64,000 nucleotides of DNA, taken from NCBI GenBank assembly GCA_027922465.2, contig BQMF02000002.1, forward strand, positions 1,798,001 through 1,862,000. Direction: 5' to 3'. Under the pieces are notes generated by a model. The model saw only the letters and a program-made list of their open reading frames with translations. It was not told the DNA's origin and searched no databases. The translations under genes were made by a program, and so were the position numbers. Below, one piece after another: positions 1-12,111 of this stretch; the stretch's first letter is position 1, and each line of letters starts with the position of its first letter. The stretch is from Turritopsis dohrnii (taxonomy: Eukaryota > Cnidaria > Hydrozoa > Anthoathecata > Oceaniidae).

Positions 1-3000
1 CACATGTAAAAGGAACAAGGAGGAAACCCTTAAATCCAAATAGACAAAATAACCACATGTCAGAACCTGAGGATTTTCGGAAGATTCTGGACAATTTCTA
101 ACTCGAAATGATGAATATGTTAAACGAGAAATTACAGACCACATTGCAACAGCAGATTCATCCACTACCACAACCAATAAATCACTCAAGGGAGCAAAGA
201 CTTCCAACTCAACGAGTCAGAGAACAACATCAACATCTTCCAAGGCATCTTTACAATCATCCACCAAACTTACCAACCCAACGACCACTTCTCTTCTGAA
301 CGTATTCTGTTTTCTTAACATACAGGGTCTTTGCCTGCAAACAAGACCATCTTCTATACCATACTTAAGGGACATTAAGAACACCTCAGAGTACCTCTTC
401 GTTGGCCTAACAGAGTCTTGGCTAACTGAAAGTCACAAAGAAGCAGAACTACAGATAGAAAATTATAAACTTTTCAGGAAAGATAGAGTTCGTGCAAAAT
501 CAAAATATGGGCGATCAAGTGGAGGTGTTGCTATTTATATTCGAGATGATATAGCGCCTTACTTTGAACCATTGCTTGAATTTTCCAACGGTGTGAACGA
601 GGCACTAATGGTTTACTCAAGAAAGCTGAATTTATCATTGTGTGCCGTCTACAGGCAACCAAACAATGCCACCCATAAATCCAGTGGATTAGAATTTGTG
701 GAACTCACAGCTGCCATTCAAGCAAAGACCGATGCTATCCAAGGCTGCATTCCTGACTTTTTATCTATTTGGTGACTTCAATATTCCTCTTATACATACA
801 TCCATCAACTCAACTCATCAACTCATGCACTCCATCCCCTTCCTGCGACAAGCAGCTTTTAAAGATTTTAACTGATTTTAGCCTACACCTTAACCTAACA
901 CAAATAATTCACAATTCTACACACCGCGGCGGTAATGTCCTTGATCTTCTATTTACAAACAACGCAGACTCTATCTTTAATTACACATGCACAACCACCA
1001 CCTATTCAGACCACTATTTCATTGATATCGCTACCCACTTAGTCCAGAATAAACAAACCTTCGAAAGTAACTGCAAGAATTTAAAAAGTGAATTTGATGG
1101 ATTTAATTTCCATAGCAATAAAATCAATTGGGAAAGCATTAACAATCAACTATCTCACGTTAACTGGGATGAGGTGTTGGATCAACCAAATCCTGATATA
1201 CAACATAAAGCTTTCCTTGACAACTGTTTACATATTATCTCCAATAACTTACCTGCAAGAAAACCACCCAAAAAACATTCGACAGTTCCACGTGACCGCA
1301 GGATTTTAACGAGAAAACGCAGAAAACTTACAAAAAATTGTCAAAGTAACAAGAGCAAACAAAAACTTATCGACATCGAATTCAAATTACAAGAATCTTA
1401 TAAAAAAGAGAGAATGGACAGCGAATATGATGCAACATCTAAGATAAAAACTAATCCTAAATATTTTTACTCATACGCAAAACGTTTTAGCAATACCAAA
1501 CCAAAAGTTGGACCTCTTCATGACCCAACAAAGAACAAACTTACAGCCGACTGTTACGAAATGGCTAACATTCTCCAAAGACAATACATGTCTGTATTTA
1601 CACGCACCAGTGAACTATCGTCCAATTGCACTAACATCATTAGTAACAAAAGTTTTTGAAAAGATTTTGAGAAAAAATCTACAAATACACCTCGAAACAA
1701 ATCAACTCTACAATTCGTCCCAACACGGTTTTAGGACAAGCCGATCATGTCTTAGCCAGCTACTTGCTCAGAAAAACTAATCTCACACATGGAAAAAGGC
1801 GAGAATGTAGACGTGCTATACCTTGATTTCAGTAAAGCATTTGATAGGGTTGATCATTCAATCCTGTTAAACAAACTGAAAAAGAACAGAATCGGAGGAA
1901 GAATCCATAAATGGCTAAAGTCTTTTCTTACAGGTCGCTTGCAATTCGTCTCCGTCGATGGATTTCTACCATTCAAAACCATTGTTATTTCTGGAGTCCC
2001 ACAAGGGTCTGTCCTGGGTCCACTACTCTTCCTCATTATGATCCATGATATTGACAAAAATGTTATCCACTCAACTCTGTCTTCATTTGCCGACGATACG
2101 AGGCTGCTGAAAGGTATTTCAAACATTGAAAATGTTGCAGAGCTACAAAATGACCTTCATGCTGTCTACAAGTGGACAGAACAGAATAATATGAAATTAA
2201 ATGGAACAAAATTTGAGCATCTCCCATATGGAAAGAATACAGAGCTCCAGTCCCATTCTTCATACCTATCAGATACAGGAACAAAAATTGATTCAGTCAC
2301 CTCTGTGAAAGATCTTGGTGTTATATTGTCAACTGATATGTCGTACGACTTGCAAATTGGAAATATAATCCAGAAAGTTAAGAACTTAAGTTCATGGATC
2401 TACTGAACCTTTCAATCCAGGGACATAATGCTGATGCTAACACTATGGAAATCGTTGGTTATTCCACACCTGGACTATTGTTCTCAGTTATGGGATCCAA
2501 CGAAACGATCTCTTAAGCAAGATCTTGAAGCCCTCCAGAAATCATTTTTGAACGGTATGCCATCACTAAGAAACCTAAATTATTGGGAAAAACTGAAGAA
2601 GTTGAATATCTACAGTCTCGAGAGGAGAAGAGAAAGATATAAAATCATATACACTTGGTGCATCCTTGAAGGATTAGTCCCAAACTTTAATCTTGATGAT
2701 GGTAACGGTGGTATACATGCACGTACAAGTCAGAGGCTAGGACGGAAATGTCTCCTCAAACCAGTCAACTCAACCCATAGAAATATCTGGAAAGGTTGTC
2801 TGTCTGAAGAAGGGCCAAGACTCTTCAATGTCCTTCCCAAACATATCAGAAATACAAGTGACTGTGCCAAAACCACCTTCAAAACTAAACTAGACCAATT
2901 TCTACGACACATACCTGATGAACCACTGCTCTCAAGCTACCTTTCACTTAGGAGAGCAGATTCCAACAGCATCGTAGAAATGGTCAAGCATTGGACACCG

Positions 3001-3009
3001 TCGTGTTGA
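1..3009 (+). mobile_element. Degenerate non-LTR retrotransposon (CR1/Jockey-like)
   Basis: The interval reads in pieces on the plus strand as an endonuclease followed by a reverse transcriptase, the order of an APE-type LINE. The endonuclease runs from about 300 to 1080, with TESWL near 410, SSGGVAIYIRDD near 520, FGDFN at 768-782 and a SDHY motif near 1010. The RT starts near 1610 (NYRPIALTS) and continues with YLDFSKAFDRVDHS (about 1815-1860), GVPQGSVLGPLLF (about 1995-2030) and the catalytic FADD (about 2087-2098). A thumb-like part fills 2428-3009. The frame changes near 770, between the endonuclease and RT, and near 2406, and the endonuclease-RT linker looks shortened, so this copy is dead. 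The clade is a guess from RT motif style. Confidence 0.85.
1789..2406 (+). pseudogene. Reverse transcriptase core of the 1-3009 element
   Basis: This is the longest intact piece of the element, 205 codons. It holds RT palm motif A (LDFSKAFD, first catalytic Asp), the GVPQGSVLGP motif, and motif C as FADD, where most LINEs have YADD. The preceding RT fingers lie in another frame (about 1605-1780) and the following thumb segment (2428-3009) in a third. It was annotated as a pseudogene because no frame joins the parts. Confidence 0.8.
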
Positions 3010-3614
3010 ATGAGTGAAGATTCACAGAAGCCATCTCAAGTAACTCAAGTAAGTATATACTCTAAGAGATCATCGCCATGCAATTGGTTTAGGAGTGCAT
3101 ATAGCACGATGTTTTTTTTTAAAAAAAAACAAGGCTTTACTCAAATGATTCGCGTTCTTTTCTTTTTTTACTCTATTACTTTCTTCAATGATATTTGATG
3201 CTGCTACACTACTACAGCTACTTTTAAAGAGCTAATATATATATATACTTTTTTTGTGTGTGCTCATATTATTGCACTGTGAAAAAAGAAAGGTTTTTTT
3301 CTATCATCAGATAAGTTTAAATTGATCGTATATACAGAGTGACAATCTACACTAACAAGTTACTAACTATCTACTAACTTACAAGAAGTTTTTTGCATTC
3401 AATTAATTACTTTTTGTTTGCAGAAAATTGCCACAAACAAACTGAAAATCTTTTCCTTGACATAAAATTTCGCGCGAAATGACAATTTTAGAAATTTGGC
3501 TAAAATTCACGACATTCACGAAAGTTTCTGCACGTAAAGTAATGGGTCCAATTAAACTTATTGTTTAAATGACGGAAGCCTAACCAAACTGTTATACGAT
3601 GATTAGTACCACAC
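3010..3614. other. Intergenic, low-complexity
   Basis: No gene was recognised. It contains a poly(T)/poly(A) junction at about 3112-3130, a short (TA)n run near 3236-3246 and AT-rich sequence. It may include the 3' end of the upstream retrotransposon. Confidence 0.5.
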
Positions 3615-6438
3615 TAGCCGCCAAGGCGGCGTCGCTCGCCGCCCATGTTCAGCATGCGTTGACTTCACGAAAAATAAAATTAAGGAATTGGCAACCGAAA
3701 GTGTTACCATGTTGTAGAGCTCGAAAAACTGATTAAAAAAATGTATGGGATCGTTCCGCTACGATCAACCGTTACAGAGATATCATTCTTCAAAGATTTT
3801 GATGACGTCACAGACCCCTCCCAAAAAAAATTAGACCCAAATTTTTTGTCACCCCATCGCCTGTATCGCGGACCCGAAAAAACGTCAGTTATCTTAGAGG
3901 CAGATTCGAAATCAAATATCAAATATCAGTTTAAACAATGGTTCCAAAAAAACCCAAATTTCATGTGTTATTTATTTTTTAAAACAATCGTTGATCAGTA
4001 CAACAATGCACTCAAAACGTAGAGAGAAAAAAACTTTTTATTAGCTTTTGTTTTAAAAACGTTACGCGCTCTAACATGGGTGCTATCAAACAGGGGGAAA
4101 ATGGTTTCTCTTCTTAAAAAGTTCACACGGAGGAGAGAAAAAAGGCACGTGCTAAATGAATAAATAGAATAAAAAAACGTTCGATCAGAACGCTTAACAA
4201 TTAAAAGAAGAAATTAATTTATTAAAAGAAAAGCAAAAAAAAAAAAACATTTTGTTTTGATATGATACTCTTTTTTTACCTATCGGTTTTTAAACATTTT
4301 GATTGCTCAAAAAAAAAGTTCACCCGTCTCAGACAGTCAGGCAAGAGTTAGTGGCAAACCGAACATATGCTGCCACGTTCTGCCACTGCTGCTTTATGTC
4401 CAAAATATTTAATCAGTTAGTGACTTTGTATTTAGTTGATGTACTGTTTTCAAAGCCAAGTCAATGTGGAATATAAAACTAACAATAATGATAAAAACAA
4501 AACGTTATTCCTATTAGTTCATCAGCCAAAAAAAGTCACGTTCGATTGGGGTTGCAATGTATTTGCTTCGAACTCACGTCGCACACAAAAAAAGAAATAA
4601 TTTCGCTCACAACTTAATCTACCATTTTGCGTGACTTACAAACAAACAAACAAACAAACAGACAGACAGACGGAGAATCGGCTATTAATATATAGACTAG
4701 CCGCCAAGGCGGCGTCGCTCGCCGCCCATGTCCACCTGCTCTGTATCACTGTATCAATAAACGTCAAATTTCCTTATAAACGGCTCGTACAACCAGAAGC
4801 AGATTCGAAGTCACAACCTCTGGTAAAACCAATCTTTTATCAGTGTAACAATACACTCAAAACGTATAGAGAGAAAACTTCAACTTTTTATTAACTTTTG
4901 TTTAAAAAAAGTTACGCGCTCTACATGGGTGCTATCAAACGTAAGGGGAAAATGGATTCTCTTCTTAAAAAGATCACACGGGAGGAGAGAAGAAAAGGCA
5001 CGTGCTAAATGAATCAAGTGAATAAAAAAACGTTCGATCTGATATAAAATAAAATAGATTAAAAGAAATCGATTAAAGACAACTATTATGACAAAAGCAA
5101 AAAAAAATATTTTGTTTTATGATATTTTTTTTTTACCTATAGGTTTTTAAACATTTTCATTACTCGAAAAAAAAGTTCACCCGTCTCAGACAGTCAGGCA
5201 AGGATACGTTAGGATACACTGGCAAACCGAGATGCTACCACGTTCTCCCACGGCTGCTTTTTGTCCAAAATGTTTTATCAGTTAGTTTCTTTGTATTTAG
5301 TTGATGTATTGTTTTCAAAGCCAAGTCAACGTGGAATATAAAACTAACAAAATAATAAAAACGAAACGTTATTCCTATTAGTTCATCAGCCAAAAAAAGT
5401 CACGTTCGATTGGGGTTGCAATGTATTTGCTTCGAACCCACGTCGCACACAAAAAAAGAAATAATTTCGCTCACAACTCAATCTACCATTTTGCGCGACT
5501 TACAAACAAACAAACAAACGCACAAACAAACAAACAAACAAACAGAGAATCGGCTATTAATATATAGATAGCCGCCAAGGCGGCGTCGCTCGCCGCCCAT
5601 GTCCACCTGCTCTGTATCACTGTATCAATAAACGTCAAATTTCCTTATAAATGGCTCGTACAACTTTTGTTCAACCAGAAGCAGATTCGAAGTCACAACT
5701 TCTGGTAAAACCAATCTTTCATCAGTGTAACAATACACTCAAAACGTAGAGAGAGAAAACTTCAACTTTTTATTAGCTTTTGTTTTAAAAAAGTTACGCA
5801 CTCTAACATGGGTGCCATCAAACATAAGGGGGAAATCGTTTCTCTTCTTAAAAAGATCACACGGGAGGAGAGAAAAAAAGGCACGTGCTAAATGAATAAA
5901 GTGAATAAAAAAAAAACGTTCGATCTGAAGCGCATAACAATGAAAAAAAGAAATTAAATTATTAAAAGAAAAGAAAAAAAAATTTTGTTTCATGAATTTA
6001 TTTTTTTTGTCTACGGTTTTTAAACGTTTTGATTGCTCGAAAAAAAAGTTTACCCGTCTCAGACAGTCAGGCAAACATATGTTAGGCTACACTGGCAAGC
6101 ATGCTGCCAAGTTCTGCCACTGCTGCTTTTTGTCCAAAATGTTTAATCAGTTAGTTTCTTTGTATTTAGTTGATGTATTGTTTTCAAAGCCAACGTAGTC
6201 AACGTAGTCCTTGGAATATAAAACTAACAATAATAATAAAAACAAAACGTTATTCCTATAAGTTCATCAGCCAAAAAAAGTCACGTTCGATTGGGGTTGC
6301 AATGTATTTGCTTCGAACTCACGTCGCACACAAAAAAAGAAATAATTTCGCTCACAACTCAATCTACCATTTTGCGTGACTTACAAACAAACAGACAGAC
6401 AGACAGACAGACAGAGAATCGGCTATTAATATATAGAT
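3615..6438. repeat. Three tandem copies of a 0.87-1.08 kb repeat
   Basis: The units are about 3615-4697, 4698-5568 and 5569-6438. Each begins with TAGCCGCCAAGGCGGCGTCG, in which GCCGCC-AA-GGCGGC is a perfect hairpin; in unit 3 the GCC head is directly abutted to unit 2. Each ends with a tetranucleotide tract (CAAA/CAGA)n followed by GAGAATCGGCTATTAATATATAGA. Shared inner blocks include ACATGGGTGC, GGAGGAGAGA, CACCCGTCTCAGACAGTCAG and GTCACGTTCGATTGGGGTTG. Unit 1 carries about 200 extra bases near 3700-3930. No long coding frame is shared, so it looks like a non-coding, probably non-autonomous mobile repeat, inserted head-to-tail or amplified in place. Class unknown. Confidence 0.85.
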
Positions 6439-7200
6439 CTTAAAGATGCCATCTTGTGTTTACACAACTGTCGGTGCCGTATTGTAGTAATGTACTATCG
6501 TGAATCCCTTACATGGTATTACTGTAAAGAACATGTGCTCGCACCTCTCGAGCAACATAATGGCTGGCTTTTCCCCCTCCCCCTACTACTTACCACCTCT
6601 TAATTGCAATCTTTACATTTAATTCAAGCAGGAAATGATTATGAGGGAGGTATCTACACACAGTTTTACGGGATTCATTTCATTCACTCATTATTCATAA
6701 TATACTTCTTAACGTAGGTTAAAATTTACAGTTGAGAACTGGATATCATGATGTATGTGGACCTACAAATTAAAATTTAAAACAATATACATCATAAATA
6801 AAATCCATAAAAAATTCATAAAAAAGATTTATAAAAAAAGTTTCAAATAACATCGAAAAAATAAACTAAACTTATGATTTGGATTTAGATTTGGCAAATT
6901 AGAGCACCACAGCCAGCAAGGAAAAAATTGACATGTAACACGGTATCAGATGTCAGAATTTAAATAATATCTTTGCCAAAAAAAGCAACATCAGCAAAAA
7001 TGCAAAGAAGATGAAAGTCTTATTCCCCTAAACTACTAAATCTAGGCAACACATATCACATCACTATTTGCTTCTATCAATTCCAAATTTCCTGGAAAAA
7101 GTCGAAATATGACGGAATAAGAAATCACAGCATGGCCTTGGTATCTATATATATATGTTTGTGACTGTCTTGCTGTCAGTCGTCAATTAAATCTTGAATC
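6439..7200. other. Intergenic, nothing recognised
   Basis: AT-rich sequence without a supported reading frame. The only structure seen is a short (TA)n run near 7146-7158. Confidence 0.4.
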
Positions 7201-8075
7201 TCCTGACGAATCTTTCCTCTCTTTACGTCTTTCTCTCCTGCATTCAGCTAGTTATCTCTTTTCTTTGTGTATCGTTCCCCATCTTCTCAGTCGCGCAGCA
7301 TCATCAATTCTATCTCGGAAAATATTGATAAAGTTCTCGCCCTTCTGCTGATATCTTTGTGTTTGGTGATTTCAATATCCAGCATGCTGACTGGTTACCA
7401 TTCTCTCCCACTACCTTCCCATCTGGCCTTGACACTTTCAACTTTGCTATCTCTCACTCTCTTACTCAGCTTGTGAACTCTCCCACTTGCATACCTGATC
7501 GAGCTGTTCCTTTTGTCTAACCCGAACATTTGCGAAATATCAACATCTGCTCCTTTAGTTAATTCTGATCATTCTGTTGTTAACGTAGCGATTGACTTTA
7601 ATTCTGCTTGCCCACACGATCCATCTATTCATCGCAAACTTTATTCGTACCATCGTGGTGACTGGGACAACTTTCGAGATCTGATTCATGACCTGTAGGT
7701 TGATCATATCTTTGCCTGTGATGCAGATAGATATGCAGTGGAGATCTCTTCTTGGCTTCAGGTTGGTAATGATGAATTTGTTCCTTCTTGTAAATATCAT
7801 GTTAAACTTCACTCACAACGACTGTAAAAAAGTCATTGAGGAGGCTAAACGTACCTATCAAAATCTGGTCCATGATTGGGTTATATCTGAATCTATTGGA
7901 TCTTGTGATTTCTGGCGTATCTATCAGAGCTTTTCTAATAAGTCTTTGATTCCACTACTCTTCAATGGTCCTGAGGTGTTGACATCTGTTGACATTGTTC
8001 TCTTAAATTCTTCTAAGGCTACTGGTCCTGATGAAATCCCTGAATATAATCATTCTGCAAAAATGCTCGCCTGAA
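7201..8075 (+). mobile_element. 5' part of a second non-LTR retrotransposon, broken
   Basis: Fragments of an APE-type endonuclease are readable: FGDFNIQHADW in one frame near 7355-7395, then a segment ending in SDHSVVNV at about 7563-7590. A linker-to-RT stretch follows, ending near 8010-8040 with SSKATGPDEIP, the typical entry to a LINE RT domain. Several stops and frame changes interrupt it. The protein words differ from the element at 1-3009, so this is a different family. Confidence 0.7.
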
Positions 8076-8101
8076 CTCTCTCCCATACTCTGCTTTTTTT
8101 T

Positions 8102-8540
8102 GCTTTTTTTTAAATGGGTTGCTCCCTGCAAGGCTGAAGCAACTACTAGGCAGAGAGCTACAAGGTGAGAAAAGGAAGAACAGTTACAAAGGCAGATGAG
8201 AGGGATGAGAAAAGGAGGAACAGTTATAAAGACAGAGAGAGGTGGCAATGGACTCAATGTAAGAATTCCATGTGAAATTCTTTGTGAAAGTTAAACCTAG
8301 AAGACGAACATGAGATGACTCTGCAAGCTCACTTCCGTTCATAAGAACAGAAGGAATTACAGGGTCCCTGAAGCGATTAATAGAGAGAAGCTTAGTTTTC
8401 GAAGCATTGAAGGAAACGAGTAAAGAGTAAAGACGAGTAAAGAGTAGTGCCGTCAGCGTAGATAGCAAGTTTACTGAGAATACAATCGGGAAGGTCGTTG
8501 ATGAAAATGAGAAAGAGGGTTGGACCAAGGACAGAACCTT
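8102..8540 (-). mobile_element. Inverted fragment of the same retrotransposon family
   Basis: On the minus strand, 8540 to 8184 reads as the RT C-terminal half (FNASKTKLLSINRF, then HVRLLGLTFTKNF). The sequence to 8102 matches, in reverse complement, the 3' end seen on the plus strand near 9080-9125 (CTTTTCTCATCTTGTAGCTC and similar). So a 3' fragment with an internal deletion lies opposite to the flanking plus-strand pieces. It could be a nested second insertion or an internal inversion. Confidence 0.7.
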
Positions 8541-9125
8541 GAGGCACCCCTCAATTAATAGAGTAAGAAGAAGACAAATGACGAGCTATGAAGGTTGGCT
8601 CACTTTTTCGGGTCCGTCACTTACTTTGGCTAAATCTATCATTTGCATGTTTAAGGCCACTATTCGCCCTTGTTTTGAGTACTGCTGCCACCTTTGGGCT
8701 GGAGCCTGTGCTCATTGTCTTCATCTTCTCGATTGTATTCAGAAGCGCTTAGTTAACTTAGTTGACCCTGATCTTTTTGCTAATCTTCATCCCCTCTCAT
8801 CCCCCTCACATCTCTTTTCTACAATACTTTCATTGGCATTGTTCGGATGACTTGCATCAACTGACCCCTTCTCCTAAGACTTTCTCACAGAACACTCGTC
8901 TCTCTTCGAATTCTCATCCTTTGATTGTTCAGGTCCCAACATGCCATAAGAACTTTTATTCATCTAGCTTTTTCCCTTGGACTCCTCGCCTCTGGAATTC
9001 TCTCCCTCATAGCTTTCCTGCTGAGTATGATCTGCAATCTTTTAAATCCAAGGTTAACCCCCACCTCATCTGTGTTAACAACTCTTCTTCCTTTTCTCAT
9101 CTTGTAGCTCTCTGCCTGGTGATGG
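8541..9125 (+). mobile_element. 3' part of the second non-LTR retrotransposon
   Basis: The plus strand encodes the RT thumb and connection region in two frames: FEYCCHLWAG at about 8675-8705, then WTPRLWNSLP near 8980-9010, typical LINE C-terminal words. A frameshift lies near 8830-8850. The end is at about 9125, shortly before the TIR element at 9203. Confidence 0.7.
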
Positions 9126-9202
9126 CCATTAGAGATTATTCAGGCTCAAATTTCGGCAAATCCGTTAGTTTTTGTGGTTTAAGACCATTGATTCCATACA
9201 GC

Positions 9203-10037
9203 CAGGGCTTTAGCCAGCCCTGCCATACCACGTATAACGCGGTATTCCCAATTGTCAGAAAATTCCCAAATTTGTATATATACATTGCATTTTCCCATTT
9301 GATAAAATTTTAATATTTTTATGTTATTGTAGGAAAAAGTATATAATGTGTTAATAAATACTTTACAGGCCGAATTTACCATACCCTTGTAACGTGATAT
9401 CAAGCACGTAAACAATTTCGCAAAACAAAATATATAATCCGAACTAATGAATGAAGAAATCAATTCAACTAAAAGCTGAAAATCAGCTGGCTGAGATTAA
9501 TTTTCTATTTTTATTCTTTTTCTTCCAATTCAACTTCTTCTTTTGTTTGCATCATTTCATTTCAAATGAGTTCCATCAACGATGTTTTATTTTGAGAGTA
9601 AGTTTCTGTTTGTGGAAACCTCAGTTAAGCTTCCATTTCTCTGATTGTAAATGAGTGGATACTAAGATGCTTTTTAATTTCATTGAATAACACGAAAACG
9701 GGTCCTGCTGGTACCACTGATGTTTTCATATTCTTTCGTTAGGTGAACAAATGAATTCATATAACGAAGGAAATTTCAAAATTACCTTAGCAACTGTGGC
9801 CATTCTCCCTAGCAACAGCAAATTGGTGAATAACCATTTAATATACCTAAGAATAAACGATGAAGTTAATAATGTTGTTATTTATATGCTCAAAAATCAC
9901 AGAGAAGTTGATTTTAAAGACTTTTTAGAGATCCCAAAATTTTCTTTGTCACCCAACCATGGCGGGTGACATTTGGCGACAAAACCTCCAAATTCTGGTA
10001 ATTCGCGGTATTTTATTAAGTTCTGGCTAAAGCCCTG
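9203..10037. mobile_element. TIR DNA element A, hAT-like, 5-bp target duplication
   Basis: The ends are CAGGGCTTTAGCCAG at 9203-9217 and its exact reverse complement at 10023-10037. The 5-base sequence ACAGC lies directly outside both ends (9198-9202 and 10038-10042). GCGGTATT occurs just inside both ends. No transposase is recognisable, so it is non-autonomous at about 835 bp. CAGGG termini with 5-bp duplications recall the hAT5 type; that class is inference. Its section 9655-9850 also occurs reverse-complemented at about 28190-28375. Confidence 0.8.
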
Positions 10038-10240
10038 ACAGCCAAAAGTTTAAAGGTACTGATTTTTTAATTTTAAGGTAGAATTTTGCCCATGGGTTGA
10101 GAAAATATTTGGCCCCAAAAATGCCAATATTTCAGACCCAATTTCTAGCTAACCGATTGGATTTTTTTTTTTAAATAATTTGACAGGTTTACATTGTTGT
10201 GCAACAAAATGTCTGAAAATAAACATAATCTGAGGATATC

Positions 10241-11040
10241 CAGGGCGTTAGCCAGGATTAAAAAAACATTCTGCGTTTTTAGTTGTTAATTGGGAAATTG
10301 GTGTAGGGGTCCTTGGTGGGGTGAGGTCAAAAGGAATAACGTTAAAGGGTTTGGGGATGACTGTTTCGTTGATAATTCGGCACCCTTAGAGAACACCCTT
10401 ATATTCCCTCTGCTTTATTCCATAACGCCATCAGCTGGTATGTCTGTAGTAGGAACAAAGGCGGAATCATTCCGAAATGTTTTTATTTAAATACTTCAAT
10501 AATTGAGCTTGACAAGTAGATCTAACAGTATCTTAACGTACACAATTACTTCTTGGACCGTACGTGGTATTCAAGATGTTGAGCAACTTTTCGTAATGTG
10601 ATCGTACGCATATAAATTCGCTCTCAGAGGTAATGAAGGATAGTGAAGTAAGGGGGACAATTTAATCTGTGATCCCCAACACAGGAGACTGATTACCTTT
10701 TTCTTTATACTTCATACTTTACAACTTCTTATAGGAAGTTCCAATGACATGCATAAAATCTAATTTGTACTACTTGTGGTTTCAATAACGTAAAAATTGT
10801 GTATTATTTTTTCGAATATGAAATGGGAAGGTTATATTGGCGTTCATGCGCGAACAAATTTATTAAAAACTTCGTACGTTACTGGGAATTTTTTATCAGT
10901 CAACGTTCGTGACGAACGCATGTGCGCCATTTGTCAAGCCCACAATAAGTCCTTTTGAAAAAGTTGTTTGGGAATATTTAGTCTTCCCCAATTGGGAAAC
11001 CGCGGTAAACGCGGAATTTTTGACTGCTGCTAATGCCCTG
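10241..11040. mobile_element. TIR DNA element B, related to element A
   Basis: It starts with CAGGGCGTTAGCCAG (10241) and ends with the imperfect complement CTGCTAATGCCCTG (ends 11040). ATATC flanks both sides (10236-10240 and 11041-11045), a 5-bp target duplication like that of element A. No transposase was found. It lies only about 200 bp from element A and shares its terminal CAGGGC and internal GCGGTA/CCGCGT words, so the two are probably one family. Confidence 0.75.
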
Positions 11041-11045
11041 ATATC

Positions 11046-12111
11046 ACTTAAGACTTTGCCTTAATTTCTCAGAAATTGGCTCTTAATGCTGATTTTCAGT
11101 GTGCGTTTCTTGCAATTTTCCCTTGTTCTTTGGTTCAACGTTTATTGTAGTAGTTGACTCAACAGGAAAATCAGTTTCTTTTTCACTTTCAAAGCTGCCA
11201 ACTTCTGCTTTGGCAGTTCAACATAAAAGGAAGCAACAAGTGATTGTTAATGAAATTTCCATCCGGAATAGCTGGAGGCATTGAAACAAATACAATACGA
11301 TAGCTCTAAACCACTTTGTACCAAAGGGGAACTTCTGTACTTCACAGAAGATATCTGCATGTATGGCTTCTAGCAAGTAAAAACTTTGTTGGTCTCTAGA
11401 TTTCTCGGGGTAAATGTCTGACAGTTTTTTCTTAATCATTTTTCTTTTATGGTCATCTTTTTTGGCAAATCAATCAAATTCTTTTCCTGAGTCATGGTTA
11501 CAATCCAACTTCTGTGAGGGAGAAATTTTTTCTCTGCACATATGTTTTCTGCACGGAGTGAGAATTGACCAAAAACTTCAATTTTACATCAAACAAGCAA
11601 GCGAACATGAGGTGTTATTTCAAGAAGTATTGTGATTTCTGTAGCCAAAGTACTGTTAGAAGGAGATTGTTTCACTTTGTAAACCAATGAACGAATTGTT
11701 GAACATCAATGTTTTGATACTGAAACAAAGATATAATTCGTAAACATAAAAGTATCTTAAACAACTATTTACAGTCTAGTCTAGGGTGCTAGGCACTATT
11801 ACACATTTTATTTTTAAGGCACAGTTTTAATTTTTCTGTCTATTTCATGTTGTTACTGTGTATGTGAACAGAGACGCCTCTAGACTAGTCTTGTCTTCGA
11901 ATGTTTTAACAATGAATAATAGGTCTTATAGATTTTCTACCCAAAGTTTCATTCACATCAATTCTCATTTAGTTACAATACATTGTAGTCTCATACATGA
12001 GTGCAAAATCTTGAACCTTAATTAGCACTTAATGCCAAAATTAATAACCATTATTTTATAGATTTATAATACAAAGGTACTTTTTCTTGGGAAGAAGAAT
12101 ATTGATAGATT
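11046..12111. other. Intergenic, upstream of presenilin A
   Basis: No gene was recognised. This about 1 kb probably holds the promoter and 5' UTR of the presenilin gene starting at 12112, but no clear promoter element could be assigned. Confidence 0.4.

Noticed and set aside
3741..4022. 93-codon frame in the first tandem repeat unit
   Set aside because: It is not conserved in the other two units, so there is no sign of protein constraint.
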